Source: Pseudoalteromonas sp. GCY
GTDB taxonomy: Bacteria > Pseudomonadota > Gammaproteobacteria > Enterobacterales > Alteromonadaceae
Length of the DNA: 64,000 nt
Direction of reading: 5' to 3'
Assembly: GCF_016695175.1 (NCBI RefSeq)
Contig: NZ_CP068023.1
Location: forward strand, 3,301,501 to 3,365,500
Shown: positions 19,701 to 28,648 of the stretch, in pieces
How the letters are laid out: each line of letters opens with the position of its first letter
Numbering within the stretch: the first letter of the stretch is position 1
Notes under the pieces: model-generated
What the model saw: only the letters and a program-made list of their open reading frames with translations
Told to the model about the DNA's origin: nothing
The model's database searches: none
Made by a program: the position numbers and the translations under genes

Positions 19701-21213
19701 GCGGTTCGTTTGGAAGTGGTGGGTAGAAGCCATAAGTAAGAAACGGATCGACATTTTCAAATGACTTCGTAAGGTGTGTCAGCTCTGCTGTATTAATATC
19801 ATAAACAAACATCCCCACGTCACTATTGACGAAATAAAACTTACCGTCAGCTAACAACTCCCCCCCTTTCACAAAGGATGTCAGTATCTCGTGGTCTTCA
19901 GGACTATTAGCCTTGGGTCTTGTCACCTCATGAGTAATAGGGTCAAAGACAAACAGTCCTTTTACAGTCGTTAGCCAAAGCTTATTGTTATACTCTGTTA
20001 TCTTCCAGATAATAAACTCTGAAAGAATTTCGTCACCCAAGTAACCCTTTAGAAACTGTTTGGTCTCTCTGGTTTTTGGATTGTATCGCGTAAGGCCGTC
20101 ATTCGTTGCCAGCCACAAAAACTGATTAGATTCATGCATCGCCCAGACATTACTGTGAGAAAAACCCTCACCTTCAACGGTAAGGTCGCTAACGTTGTCA
20201 AACGCCAGCGTACTGTCTGGTAAGTAAAATGCGCCATCTTCTTTTGTGGCAACCCAAAGTCCGCTATAGTTGTCTTTGACGATATCGATAATACTGGTAT
20301 TTGATGGCAAAAAGACGCTTGTAGACAAGCGTTTATCGCGAACTGCATTGCCATCTTCAATAGTATAGTAGACGAGACCTTTATCAGTACCAAGCAGCAA
20401 AGTCTGCTCATCATGTCTGAGCATTTTCCATATGTTTAGCTCAGGAAGCAGCGTTTTAAATGATACCTCTGCGTCAAAATCTTTTAGTAATTGAGAAATG
20501 TCTAGCTCGTACATCCCCTGAACGGCACCCACGAGCAAGGTATCTTGGTCTAAAATAAATAGCGATTTAGTATTTGTTTGGTAAGGATGTTCAATAGCAG
20601 CGAGGTGATCGAGCGTTCTTAGTTTTTTCGTTGTTAAATGATATGCAAACAAGCGCTCAGAAGTGGCGATAAACAAGATATCTTGATGCTGATAGACTGC
20701 GCGTATAAAACCACTTTCTTCATCTAGCGGCAAAGTCACTTCACTCTCAAGTTTGCCGGTATGGATATTGAGAATAGCAACATCATTGGTGCGTACAACC
20801 CACATGTGGTCGTCATCTTTGGTCAAAACAATATTAACCAAATTGGAATAAAACTCGTCCTCTGTGGAAGGTGGCTCTATGTACTTTCTATATTCATCTT
20901 TCATGGGATCGTATCGCAACAATCCCGCGATACCTGTCGTGATCCAAATGCCACCAAGGTTATCCTGGTAAATATAATTCACTTGCACTTTATCAAGCAC
21001 GCCATCAGGCCCATTCACGTCCAGCACTTGATAACCGTCGTAGCGGTTGAGCCCACCTTCGGTAGAAAGCCACAAGTAACCTTGCTCATCTATAAGCAAA
21101 GTATTTACGTAACTTTGTGATAATCCTTCCGCAGGTGAGAGTCGGGAAATTTGTGCGGCACTCACCAACCCAGAAAACAGGCAAATGCAAAATATAAAAC
21201 ACAGGCGAAACAT
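16747..21213 (-). CDS. Propeller sensor with PAS, degenerate GGDEF and EAL domains (c-di-GMP phosphodiesterase)
   Basis: A 1488-residue membrane sensor. It has a signal peptide (1-19), then periplasmic two-component-regulator propeller repeats (about 25-690; blades such as YLWLSTEGGLNRYDGYQ and GLWVATKEDGAFYLPD) and a Y_Y_Y-type Ig-like domain (about 695-770). A single TM helix (about 776-796) is followed by two PAS-like regions (about 810-1050), a GGDEF-like domain, and an EAL domain (about 1235-1480). The EAL site looks intact: FEALLRW, ISINLSAIDF, ETALL, DDFGTGYASL, IKIDKSFV, AEGVEN and YYQGYRFS. The GGDEF signature is replaced by TGHDKSF, so no cyclase activity is expected. It probably couples an extracellular ligand, perhaps a glycan, to c-di-GMP hydrolysis. 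Confidence 0.92.
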   Translation of the reverse strand: MFRLCFIFCICLFSGLVSAAQISRLSPAEGLSQSYVNTLLIDEQGYLWLSTEGGLNRYDGYQVLDVNGPDGVLDKVQVNYIYQDNLGGIWITTGIAGLLRYDPMKDEYRKYIEPPSTEDEFYSNLVNIVLTKDDDHMWVVRTNDVAILNIHTGKLESEVTLPLDEESGFIRAVYQHQDILFIATSERLFAYHLTTKKLRTLDHLAAIEHPYQTNTKSLFILDQDTLLVGAVQGMYELDISQLLKDFDAEVSFKTLLPELNIWKMLRHDEQTLLLGTDKGLVYYTIEDGNAVRDKRLSTSVFLPSNTSIIDIVKDNYSGLWVATKEDGAFYLPDSTLAFDNVSDLTVEGEGFSHSNVWAMHESNQFLWLATNDGLTRYNPKTRETKQFLKGYLGDEILSEFIIWKITEYNNKLWLTTVKGLFVFDPITHEVTRPKANSPEDHEILTSFVKGGELLADGKFYFVNSDVGMFVYDINTAELTHLTKSFENVDPFLTYGFYPPLPNEPLKPLYYYAGVLLQYDPQLETLTEIYKAPKANKHLAVDITTYTIDKNNILWLSLSSFGLIGLTLDGYEPIYNIDLKAHKIDTLMYEMRQDKEGMIWMSSHKGIWRLDPDNLHLQQFTTEDGILSNEFNGGASVMLEDGRIAYGMLKGFVVFSPDDNRPKKPLLDHVNITSVDLISRPNQKAGLKQFDHIELEHDDIGLEVSFSAMAFSYQDRIIYEYQISGGQKILSRNQNRVVFPKLNPGEYALKVWAKDPLTGDYTPPAKLTISVNYPAWRSPVAIAGYVFLTLLLLSIWSYRKYRVEQLILAAHKETQDREARLKMALEGSNSGVWEWHAGSTLIYQPRLVTELDYELESVGLDDYLQKIHPSDRAMFRLQWLEFVTTNKGFIDCTYRLKDSKGQWRWYKDFGKVLEWDEGNPTQVAGTYTNLTRERLFEERAALFGAAFEQTRDWVMILDKRLRIQACNRAMQNAFNLDSIPSSSTAVKLGMSRQKRMMYLRQTLALAVHQHLSSEEVVSLPNGDERDVLIKISAVANGDGELYSYVVVLTDISQQKRTEKELYQLANYDLQTKLPNKALLMDRVQHAIKQSQAQETYFALLVIKFNRLQNLYDIYGADFVAELLPLLATKLRCCFRELDSLATGHDKSFYVLMEHLDNPEKVHQYVECLVHSFSTPLEAAGHTVQMQPTIGIAMYPNDASDAFELNRAAKAALEHVNVQQTSSYQFFREEMNGKVRRSREVEQALMRALKNGEFSNHYQPIVDVQSDTLLGFEALLRWPENSEFCAQEYALAAEHAGVVTELTLQTLSRALVELRHWQTIERDLYISINLSAIDFESSSLVDNIQQALSRSKVSGHSVAFEITETALLSNVDSAVKVMKEIKALGCQIYMDDFGTGYASLTYLQQLPIDVIKIDKSFVQQIAEDPESYLIIRSCVNLAHGLGLKCVAEGVENDLQYQRIKAEQVDYYQGYRFSSAISGEQVAQLLSETSL

Positions 21214-21232
21214 AAAAAGCCGAGGTTGTTAA

Positions 21233-21661
21233 CTAGACGTAATACATTGCCACGAGTTGACGATTTTGTCCAAGATAACTAGATAAGCGAGAAGCAAGTT
21301 CAGGTGGTAGCTCTCGTGAATTGCTTTGAAACCCAAGTGCGCTGTAAAAGTCATGAAGATGACAGTAAGCAAAAGTATAAATTATCTGCTGTGGCTGCTG
21401 ACTACGAAATTGTGCAATTACGGTTTCAATTAGTTTCTTCGCAATGCCTTGTTTTCTATGTTGTGATGCAACATAAACGCCCACCAGCAACCAATATCCG
21501 TCTACAGGTTGCAAACGACAAGCCGCGATAATTTCATTGCTATTTTTTGCAACCCACACTTTGTCGTGTTTTGCTGCTCGTCCCCGCGCCTTATGTGCAG
21601 CATAAAACTTATTTACAAGCGGCGTCATTACGGCTGGGAGCAATCCAATTGTCAGCATCAA
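21233..21661 (-). CDS. GNAT family N-acetyltransferase
   Basis: A 142-residue single-domain GNAT protein. The acetyl-CoA-binding motif A is visible as VGVYVASQHRKQGIAKKLIE (about residues 67-86), with the later FYSALGFQSNS segment typical of motif B. The substrate is unknown. Its ATG overlaps the stop of the upstream small gene by 4 bases (ATGA type), so the two are translationally coupled. Confidence 0.82.
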   Translation of the reverse strand: MMLTIGLLPAVMTPLVNKFYAAHKARGRAAKHDKVWVAKNSNEIIAACRLQPVDGYWLLVGVYVASQHRKQGIAKKLIETVIAQFRSQQPQQIIYTFAYCHLHDFYSALGFQSNSRELPPELASRLSSYLGQNRQLVAMYYV

Positions 21662-21861
21662 GCAAGCATTAGACTCAAGTAATACTCAAACTTTTGTTTT
21701 AGCGTGTCCTGTTCAGACAACGGCCTTTGATTGATGGTGTCATAAATCGCTTCTCTACTTTTTTTGCCTCGTTTTATTTGGTAGGCCCAAAACGACGCCT
21801 CATACTCAAGTTGAATTTGGTATTTTTCTTGTCTAGATAGCAAACACAGGTTATAGCTCAT
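21658..21861 (-). CDS. Small conserved protein, DUF3283-like
   Basis: A 67-residue protein beginning MSYNLCLLSRQEKYQIQLEY and rich in charged residues, predicted to be helical and cytosolic. From memory, the opening pattern (MxxNLxLLxxxEKxxIxL) and length resemble the DUF3283 family of vibrios and relatives; I cannot verify this here. The function is unknown. It overlaps the GNAT gene by 4 bases, which supports its being a real gene and a two-gene operon. Confidence 0.6.
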   Translation of the reverse strand: MSYNLCLLSRQEKYQIQLEYEASFWAYQIKRGKKSREAIYDTINQRPLSEQDTLKQKFEYYLSLMLA

Positions 21862-22031
21862 TACGCATCATTCAATTTTAAGCAAAGGAAAGCTCAAGTG
21901 TATCACAAGGCAGTCTGTCTATTGCAGCAAAATCTAGTTTTGATTAAAGCGCGATAGCGTGCCCTTTATTGTAAAAATTATGTATACTTAAATGCATAAA
22001 AATCGCTGAATGACCCACCGAAGGAGTTGGA

Positions 22032-22721
22032 TTGAAAGCCTTATTACTGTGTTTACTAATGATTATTTCAACTGTTGCACACGCCGCGAATGAACTGCCG
22101 AAAGTTATGCGCTTCAATAAACCACCGCAAACTCCACAAGCGCTCTATGTGATAGAGCTGATGGAAATGGTTTATCAATCTCTCGGAATAGAGTTACGCC
22201 TTGAGGAGTTTAATCATAAAGGTTCTTTAATTGCAGCCAACGCAGGAAACTTAGACGGACAGCTAGCTCGAGTTGCCAGTGTGGAGAATGAGTATCCAAA
22301 CCTGCGCCGTATTGACTATCCCTTATTTCAGTTTAATTTACAGTTATTCACCCTATGTGCTCACTGCGAACTTAACGAAATCAAATCCTTAACGGTCCGC
22401 AGCGGCTACCCCGTCGCAACTACTTATTTGGCTGAACACCATACCACAGCCTATGTTATTGGCGTTAAAAGCGCGGTGGCACAGCTTAACTTAGTCATGC
22501 AGAAACAGGTTGAAGGCGCATTGATACTCGACTTTCACTTAAAGCCACATCTAAAGAACATAAATGAAGAAACATTGCAGATAAAAAATTTAGCCGTCGT
22601 TGAAAGTTTCCACTTTGTACATAAGCGTAACGAACAACTAGTTCCACTTATCAAAGCAAAGTTAGAGGAGTTTGAGCAACAGGGAATAATAAAAATGCTT
22701 AAAGCTAAATATCAAATTTGA
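22032..22721 (+). CDS. Periplasmic substrate-binding (SBP_bac_3-like) protein
   Basis: A 229-residue secreted protein with a clear signal peptide (MKALLLCLLMIISTVAHA, cut near residue 18). The mature part resembles amino-acid-type solute-binding domains (LEEFNHKGSLIAANAGNLDGQLARV, then a hinge and second lobe). No permease gene is adjacent; orphan proteins of this kind are common in Alteromonadales. The start is a TTG at 22032 with an ideal AAGGAG site 5 bases upstream and no in-frame ATG before the signal peptide. It overlaps the convergent DUF1289 gene by 17 bp at the 3' end. Confidence 0.8.
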   Translation: MKALLLCLLMIISTVAHAANELPKVMRFNKPPQTPQALYVIELMEMVYQSLGIELRLEEFNHKGSLIAANAGNLDGQLARVASVENEYPNLRRIDYPLFQFNLQLFTLCAHCELNEIKSLTVRSGYPVATTYLAEHHTTAYVIGVKSAVAQLNLVMQKQVEGALILDFHLKPHLKNINEETLQIKNLAVVESFHFVHKRNEQLVPLIKAKLEEFEQQGIIKMLKAKYQI

Positions 22722-22953
22722 AGTTTTCCCCTTTTTGATCATCCATATGCTCTGATTTTGACTTTCGTTGCAGGTACCTTTTATAACGTTGCTGGCACAA
22801 CGAGATAACTTTACGCTTTTGCTCGTTATTCAAATTATTCCACTCAAAGCGCTCCTCGCGACTGCGATAGCAACCTTTACAATAACCGCGATTATTTACC
22901 TGACAGATCCCCTTACACGGACTTGGGATCTCGAATATCTCAATTTGTTCCAT
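22705..22953 (-). CDS. DUF1289 domain protein
   Basis: An 82-residue small protein with the DUF1289 Cys pattern CKGIC-x6-YCKGC (about residues 13-28), a probable metal-binding knot, followed by RSREERFEWNNLN. The C-terminal 25 residues are charged and look disordered. Function is unknown; in other species the domain is found alone or next to metabolic enzymes. It is convergent with the solute-binding protein gene and overlaps its last 17 bases. Confidence 0.82.
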   Translation of the reverse strand: MEQIEIFEIPSPCKGICQVNNRGYCKGCYRSREERFEWNNLNNEQKRKVISLCQQRYKRYLQRKSKSEHMDDQKGENFKFDI

Positions 22954-23179
22954 GTATGCGCTACACCATTAACCCTAACCTAAGCATACTGGCTAGGGTA
23001 AACTCTGCCAAGGTGTAATTCTAATTAGCTTACTTGCATTCAACTGCAATCAATCAACGTTTGAAGGCGATTTTTGCAGCTTAATTAAGAATAAAGTTTG
23101 CTTGGGAATTGGCGAAATTGAAGCGGGAATTGACTTGTCTTGAAAAAGAGCGATAACCACTCTTTTTATATCTCAAATT

Positions 23180-23213
23180 AAAAAGGCTAGTCACTCGGTA
23201 GCCTAGCCTTTTT
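23180..23213. terminator. Rho-independent terminator of tyrS
   Basis: Perfect 11-bp inverted repeat AAAAAGGCTAG / CTAGCCTTTTT, flanked by A-runs on the left, so it reads as a stem plus T-run on the minus strand just after the tyrS stop. The 226 bp between the DUF1289 start and this hairpin show no gene. Confidence 0.85.
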
Positions 23214-23239
23214 AAGTAATGAGATGTAGGCAAACTAAT

Positions 23240-24439
23240 TTAGTTTACCGTTACTTTCGCAAACTTACGCTTACCTACTTGGTAGATTTCGCAAGAACCT
23301 TTAGTAACTTCTAATTTGGTATCCGTTACTTTGTCTTCGCCGTTAAGTTTTACTGCACCTTGCTTGATCATGCGCATCGCCTCTGAAGTACTAGCAACTA
23401 AACCAGCTTCTTTTAGCAAATTAGTGATAAACGTGCTTTCACCCTCAATAGTTACCGTGACTTCAGGGATCTCATCAGGTAAGGCATTTTTTTGGAAACG
23501 CTTGATAAAGTCTTGATGTGCCGCTTCAGCATCAGCTTCACTGTGGAATCGAGCAATCATTTCTTTTGCAAATTCAATCTTAATGTCACGAGGGTTACGG
23601 CCGCCCGCAACTTCTTCTTTAAGTGCAGCGATATCATCCAGTGTTTTCGCACTTAGTAATTCGTAGTAACGCCACATTAAATCATCAGAAATCGACATCA
23701 CTTTACCAAACATATCGTTTGGTGCGTCAGTAATACCGATGTAATTACCTAATGACTTAGACATTTTCTGTACGCCGTCGGTGCCTTCAAGTAACGGCAT
23801 CATCAGTACTGTTTGCGGCTTTTGCCCTTCGTCTTTTTGTAGCTCACGACCCATTAATAGGTTAAAGCGCTGATCGGTACCACCAAGCTCAACATCCGCC
23901 TCTAATGCAACCGAGTCCCAACCTTGAACCAGTGGATATAAGAATTCGTGGATTGCGATTGCTTGTCCATTTGCATAACGCTTTTTAAAGTCGTCGCGCT
24001 CAAGCATACGTGCCACGGTTTGACGTGCAGCAAGCTTGATCATACCGGCGGTGCCTAGCTTTTCCATCCACTCAGAATTGAATGCAACTGTGGTTTTGGC
24101 AGGATCAAGGATTTTGAAAACCTGTTCTTTGTATGTTTCTGCATTTGCCAGTACATCTTCACGAGTAAGTGGCTTACGAGTTACATTTTTGCCCGTTGGG
24201 TCGCCAATCATACCGGTGAAATCACCAATCAAGAAAATCACCTCATGACCTAAGTCTTGAAAGGTTTTCATTTTATTGATTAGCACTGTGTGGCCTAAAT
24301 GCAAATCAGGTGCTGTTGGATCGAAACCCGCTTTAATACGTAGTTTTTTACCTGACTTCAGCTTTTCTTTTAATTCATCTTGCAACAGAATTTCTTCTGC
24401 ACCACGGCTAATCTCTGCAAATGCAGTTTCTAAATCCAC
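23240..24439 (-). CDS. tyrS: Tyrosine--tRNA ligase
   Basis: Class I aminoacyl-tRNA synthetase of about 399 residues that charges tRNA-Tyr. The HIGH-type motif is HLGHT in [17 protein letters not shown], and the KMSKS motif is exact ([13 protein letters not shown]). A C-terminal S4-like RNA-binding domain starts near residue 330 ([18 protein letters not shown]). The length and sequence place it in the TyrRS branch represented by Shewanella and Vibrio TyrS rather than the E. coli 424-residue form. The frame opens at a GTG at 24448, but GGAG lies 8 bases before a second GTG at 24439, which also fits homologues better. I use 24439. Confidence 0.95.
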   Translation of the reverse strand: MDLETAFAEISRGAEEILLQDELKEKLKSGKKLRIKAGFDPTAPDLHLGHTVLINKMKTFQDLGHEVIFLIGDFTGMIGDPTGKNVTRKPLTREDVLANAETYKEQVFKILDPAKTTVAFNSEWMEKLGTAGMIKLAARQTVARMLERDDFKKRYANGQAIAIHEFLYPLVQGWDSVALEADVELGGTDQRFNLLMGRELQKDEGQKPQTVLMMPLLEGTDGVQKMSKSLGNYIGITDAPNDMFGKVMSISDDLMWRYYELLSAKTLDDIAALKEEVAGGRNPRDIKIEFAKEMIARFHSEADAEAAHQDFIKRFQKNALPDEIPEVTVTIEGESTFITNLLKEAGLVASTSEAMRMIKQGAVKLNGEDKVTDTKLEVTKGSCEIYQVGKRKFAKVTVN

Positions 24440-24590
24440 TATTCTCACTCCAACAGCTATAACTTGTAATCGCTCGATTCTAGCCTATATTTATCCGAGT
24501 TTAAATGCACAAAACGCTGGTATTACGGGTTTATTACGTATATCCTGCAATATTATCTACAATAATTCTTGACAGCAGAAAAGGCGCATT

Positions 24591-25931
24591 ATGGTTCATG
24601 TGGTTCATAAGCTCCCCAAAAAGCACAAAGTGCTCATCATCGGCTTCCTATCTGCGATGGTCGGAATTGCCCTGATCCCCTCTGAAAAAGCAACCGCTTC
24701 AAAAGACAATGACGGAAAAGCTTTAGAAGTTGGGAAACGTTACGAGTTGCCAGTAAAAATATCAGAAAAAACAGAGCAACTTACTGAATTAGATGCAGCG
24801 CCAGTCATCACGCCTGAATCTGCCCCTAAACAACCTGTATTTGAATTTAAAGACCACGAAGTGAAGTCTGGCGACAGCCTAGCCGTGATTTTTAAACGCG
24901 CAGGTTATTCTGCCAAAACGTTACACAATCTGGTCAATACCAACGCAGAAACCCGCAAGCTGACTAAAATCCACCCGGGAGAAGTGCTTAGCTTTGCTAG
25001 CAATGATGGTGGTGAATTAGCTCAATTAAAATACATCTTGTCAAAAACGGATACCTTATTGGTCACCCTAAACGACGAGGGTAGTTACGAAACCAAAATC
25101 GAAAGCAAAGAAATCGAAACTCGCGAAAAATCAGCGGGTGGCGAGATCAGTTCCAGCTTCTGGAGTGCTGGTATTTCAGCGGGTCTTAGCGAACGTCAAA
25201 TAATGAACTTCGCCGATATTTTTGGCTGGGATGTCGACTTTGCAAACGATATTCGTAAGGGCGACTCTTTCGCATTAGTGTTTGAAAAGCACTATGTAGA
25301 CGGTGAAGAAATCGGTAATGGTAAAATTATTGCCGCAGAATTTATCAATCAGGGCGAGCGTTACAGCGCGGTTCGTCATACTGATGACGAGTTCTATACC
25401 CCTGAAGGCCGTAGCATGAAAAAAGCCTTCTTAAGAGCACCGGTTAACTTCAAATATATCAGCTCAAGCTTTAATCCGCGTCGCCTTCACCCTGTGACTG
25501 GCCGAGTATCGTCTCACAATGGTATAGACTATGCGGCACGCGTAGGCACGCCGGTGGTTTCCTCTGGTAACGGTAAAGTACTCAAGTCAGGTTACAATAA
25601 ACTCAATGGTAACTATGTGTTTATTCAGCACGGTAGCAAGTATGTGACTAAGTACTTACACTTGAATAAACGTGCAGTGAAGACAGGTCAAAAAGTGAAG
25701 CAAGGACAGAAAATTGGTACTGTCGGCTCAACTGGCCGCGTGACAGGTCCTCACCTTCATTATGAGTTTTTGGTGAACGGTGTACACCGAAATCCTAAAA
25801 CGGTAAAACTGCCAAAGTCTGAGCCATTACCTCAGTCTGAGCTCGCTAAGTTCAAACCCATTGCTGATGCGATGCTGGTAAAACTAGAGCGCAATAGAGA
25901 GTTAATGCTTGCAGCAGCAAATAAAGACTAA
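24591..25931 (+). CDS. mepM: M23 peptidoglycan endopeptidase with LysM/OapA-like region (MepM-like)
   Basis: A 446-residue envelope protein homologous to E. coli MepM (YebA). It has an N-terminal membrane anchor (about residues 12-32), a LysM/OapA-like segment (about 85-150, KSGDSLAVIFKRAGYSAKTL) and a C-terminal M23 lysostaphin-type domain. The zinc site is intact: SSHNGIDYAA (HxxxD) and GPHLHYEF (HxH). It should cut D-Ala-mDAP crosslinks to allow cell-wall growth. It is divergent from tyrS (about 150 bp shared upstream region) and ends at a strong terminator. Confidence 0.88.
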   Translation: MVHVVHKLPKKHKVLIIGFLSAMVGIALIPSEKATASKDNDGKALEVGKRYELPVKISEKTEQLTELDAAPVITPESAPKQPVFEFKDHEVKSGDSLAVIFKRAGYSAKTLHNLVNTNAETRKLTKIHPGEVLSFASNDGGELAQLKYILSKTDTLLVTLNDEGSYETKIESKEIETREKSAGGEISSSFWSAGISAGLSERQIMNFADIFGWDVDFANDIRKGDSFALVFEKHYVDGEEIGNGKIIAAEFINQGERYSAVRHTDDEFYTPEGRSMKKAFLRAPVNFKYISSSFNPRRLHPVTGRVSSHNGIDYAARVGTPVVSSGNGKVLKSGYNKLNGNYVFIQHGSKYVTKYLHLNKRAVKTGQKVKQGQKIGTVGSTGRVTGPHLHYEFLVNGVHRNPKTVKLPKSEPLPQSELAKFKPIADAMLVKLERNRELMLAAANKD

Positions 25932-25936
25932 AAACT

Positions 25937-25962
25937 AAAAAGGTAGCCGAGGCTACCTTTTT
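25937..25962. terminator. Bidirectional Rho-independent terminator
   Basis: Perfect 12-bp inverted repeat AAAAAGGTAGCC / GGCTACCTTTTT with a 2-nt loop. It lies between the convergent mepM-like and M20 hydrolase genes. Confidence 0.85.
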
Positions 25963-25992
25963 ACTATGTTAGATAAAAATGCTAGATAAAGC

Positions 25993-27306
25993 TTATTTTT
26001 GATTAAACAAAGCAAGTGCACTATTAGTCATCGCTCTTACTCCTGTTGCAATGGCGATAGGATAATCTGGCGCAAATTTACTAGAATGCAATGAAGGTAA
26101 AGGCTCACCGCTTTTTTGTGCCGCATCGAATATCGCTTGATTAACACCACCTAGCCAAAAAATTGTAATTGGTACATTGTCATCAGTACGGCCATATAAG
26201 CCGAAATCTTCACCAGCCATCACCGGCTGAGATTGTTCAACATTTTCTGCACCAATTTCCTGCTTAATGGCGCTAGTTAAAAACTCAGCCAACTCTGGAT
26301 TATTATACGTAGATGGAATGCTTTCGCTTTCATGAACGATAACCTCTGGCACAAGACTGTCTTCCAATCCTGCACTTTGTGCTATGCCTGCTGTCAGGCG
26401 TTTGATCGCCGCAATTTGTTGCTCACGCACATCCGGATTATAAGAGCGTAGCGTCAATTGTAGCTTCACTTCGTTTGAAATAATGTTGTGCTTAGAACCA
26501 CCGTGAATGGAGCCTACTGTGATCACAGACGGTTCTAACGGAGAAATCTCTCGTGATGTAATGGTCTGTAGCCCTAGTACAATCCGAGATGCCAGTACCA
26601 CAGGGTCGATGGTAGTATGTGGATAGGCCCCATGTCCCCCTTTCCCCTTAACTATGATGTCAACTGAATCAACATTAGCCAGTGCATAACCTGGGGCAAT
26701 CGCCACTTTACCAGCTGGAACGGATGCACTTACATGCAAACCAATAACATGATCGGGTTTAGCAAATTGAGTATACAGCCCTTCCTTTAACATGGCTTTT
26801 GCGCCGCCACCCACTTCTTCAGCGGGTTGAGCAACTAACATCAATGTACCTTGCCACTTTTCCTTGTTAGCCATTAGCTGTTTTGCTGTACCGATTAAAC
26901 TGGTCATATGGATGTCGTGACCACAACCGTGCATCACACCAACCACATTCCCCGCATCATCTTTCACCTTTACTTTTGACGCGTACGACTTTCCTGTTTC
27001 TTCAATAATTGGCAAACCATCGGTATCGGCTCGGATCATCACCGTTGGACCATCACCATTTTTCAGCATGCCAACAACACCAAAGCCACCCACATTTTCA
27101 GTCACGTCATAACCAAGTCTGCGCATTTCATCCGCCAAACGCCCTGCTGTTTTTTCTTCTTTATAAGAAAGCTCAGGGTTTTGATGTAAATGTAGGTACA
27201 AAGATTCAAGTTCAGGCATAGACTCTGCAACTTGTTGTTTCAAATCGGCATTTGCATGCCAAGACAAAGTGGCAATGAGGCCTAATGCCAATGGAGATAA
27301 GCGCAT
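25993..27306 (-). CDS. Secreted M20 family amidohydrolase/peptidase
   Basis: A 437-residue M20 metallohydrolase with a signal peptide (MRLSPLALGLIATLSWHANA, cut near residue 20), so periplasmic or secreted. Metal ligands are visible in MHGCGHDIHM (about residue 125), PAEEVGGGA (about 160) and AGEDFGLYG; the dimerisation lid starts near 195 (VDIIVKGKGGHGAYPHT). The family includes hippurate, N-acyl amino acid and indoleacetyl-amino-acid hydrolases; the substrate is undetermined. The gene is divergent from the HD-GYP gene. Confidence 0.88.
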   Translation of the reverse strand: MRLSPLALGLIATLSWHANADLKQQVAESMPELESLYLHLHQNPELSYKEEKTAGRLADEMRRLGYDVTENVGGFGVVGMLKNGDGPTVMIRADTDGLPIIEETGKSYASKVKVKDDAGNVVGVMHGCGHDIHMTSLIGTAKQLMANKEKWQGTLMLVAQPAEEVGGGAKAMLKEGLYTQFAKPDHVIGLHVSASVPAGKVAIAPGYALANVDSVDIIVKGKGGHGAYPHTTIDPVVLASRIVLGLQTITSREISPLEPSVITVGSIHGGSKHNIISNEVKLQLTLRSYNPDVREQQIAAIKRLTAGIAQSAGLEDSLVPEVIVHESESIPSTYNNPELAEFLTSAIKQEIGAENVEQSQPVMAGEDFGLYGRTDDNVPITIFWLGGVNQAIFDAAQKSGEPLPSLHSSKFAPDYPIAIATGVRAMTNSALALFNQK

Positions 27307-27434
27307 AAGATAGACTCCTTTTTGTTTCTTTCAGGATGCGGGTTTATTGGGGGAAAATCAATCATATTTATATTTTAATCCTTTCTATTTTATCAAGCTT
27401 TGCTACGCTTAAAGACACAACTAAAGGAATCCTC

Positions 27435-28646
27435 ATGCCAGAGATTAATATTAATATCAGTGATTTAGAGCCAGGTATGTTTGTTGTCGGTGTGACAAAG
27501 CAAAGAGGCTCAGTGGCGATTAAAACCAAGGGCTGGGTGAGGACTAAAACAAGCATTACAAAGCTACAAAAGAGTGGTGTTTTAGAGGTAACGGTCGATC
27601 CCAGTAAGCGCCTTTCAGAACACGACCCTCACGATGAACCTCCTCATGATGAAAACATAGAAGAGCCGCATAAACCAGAGCATGATCCTTGGCAGACCAA
27701 GTGTAGTGTTGAAGCAGAAATGCAACACGCAGTGACACTTTACGACGAAGCAAAAGCAATTCAAAGCAAAGCGTTCGCGGATATTAAAGCGGGTAAAGCG
27801 ATAGAAATAGAGGCTTTTAAAGCAACAGCAAGCGGCTTTATTGACTCCGTATTTCGCAATCAAGATGCGCTTTCCTGTATTGCTCGGATCAGAGAAAAAG
27901 ACGCCTATTTATTGGAGCACTCTATTAATGTTTCTATCTTAATGGCCATTTTCTGTAAACATCTTGGTTACTCAAGGGAATTAACTGAAGAGATGACCAC
28001 AGGAGCGCTGCTTCACGACATTGGTAAGATAGAAATTCCTGACGATATTTTACATAAGCCAGGGAAACTGAGCTTCGATGAGTACCACATCATGAAGTCT
28101 CATGCTAAATACAGCTTTGATATTTTGCTCAATGCAGGTCTTGGACGAGTTGCTTGCGAAATAGCAGGCTATCACCACGAGCGTTTAGATGGCACAGGGT
28201 ATCCTTATGGCAAAACTGCGGATGAACTACCACAGCATGTCAGAATGGCCGCTATTGTGGATGTTTATGACGCATTGACCGCCGAGCGCGTCTATAAAGA
28301 AGGCATGACACCAATTAAAGCCTTTAAGTTAATGCGTGAAGGCTGCCCTCACCATTTTGACGAACAACTACTAAGCCGGTTTATTGCTTGCATTGGCGTA
28401 TACCCTGTGGGCACTTTAGTAAAACTCACTAGTGGTAAGGTCGGTGTTATTGCCCAAAGCAATCCCAAAACGCCGCTAAAACCCGTAGTTAAAGTGTTTT
28501 ATCACGCTAAGCACATGCATTACATTGAAGTTCAAGATATCGATTTAAGTGCGAAAAAAGCAAACGATGAACTAGAGTCAGCGATCAAGCCTGAAGAATT
28601 CAAGCTTGATCTTATCCGGTTTTTTAAACACTCAATGCTGCCTTGA
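27435..28646 (+). CDS. HD-GYP domain c-di-GMP phosphodiesterase with DUF3391 N-terminus
   Basis: A 403-residue cytosolic protein. The N-terminal DUF3391-type domain (DLEPGMFVVGVTKQRGS) is followed by an acidic His/Glu/Asp-rich linker (about 55-80) and an HD-GYP domain. The metal-binding HD (GALLHDIGKIEIP, about residue 190) and GYP motif (HHERLDGTGYPYG, about 245) are intact, so it should hydrolyse c-di-GMP. ATG at 27435 is chosen because AAAGGA lies 6 bases upstream; the longer frame from 27336 adds 33 residues with no family similarity. A short hairpin spans the 3' junction with gspB. Confidence 0.9.
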   Translation: MPEININISDLEPGMFVVGVTKQRGSVAIKTKGWVRTKTSITKLQKSGVLEVTVDPSKRLSEHDPHDEPPHDENIEEPHKPEHDPWQTKCSVEAEMQHAVTLYDEAKAIQSKAFADIKAGKAIEIEAFKATASGFIDSVFRNQDALSCIARIREKDAYLLEHSINVSILMAIFCKHLGYSRELTEEMTTGALLHDIGKIEIPDDILHKPGKLSFDEYHIMKSHAKYSFDILLNAGLGRVACEIAGYHHERLDGTGYPYGKTADELPQHVRMAAIVDVYDALTAERVYKEGMTPIKAFKLMREGCPHHFDEQLLSRFIACIGVYPVGTLVKLTSGKVGVIAQSNPKTPLKPVVKVFYHAKHMHYIEVQDIDLSAKKANDELESAIKPEEFKLDLIRFFKHSMLP

Positions 28647-28648
28647 GA

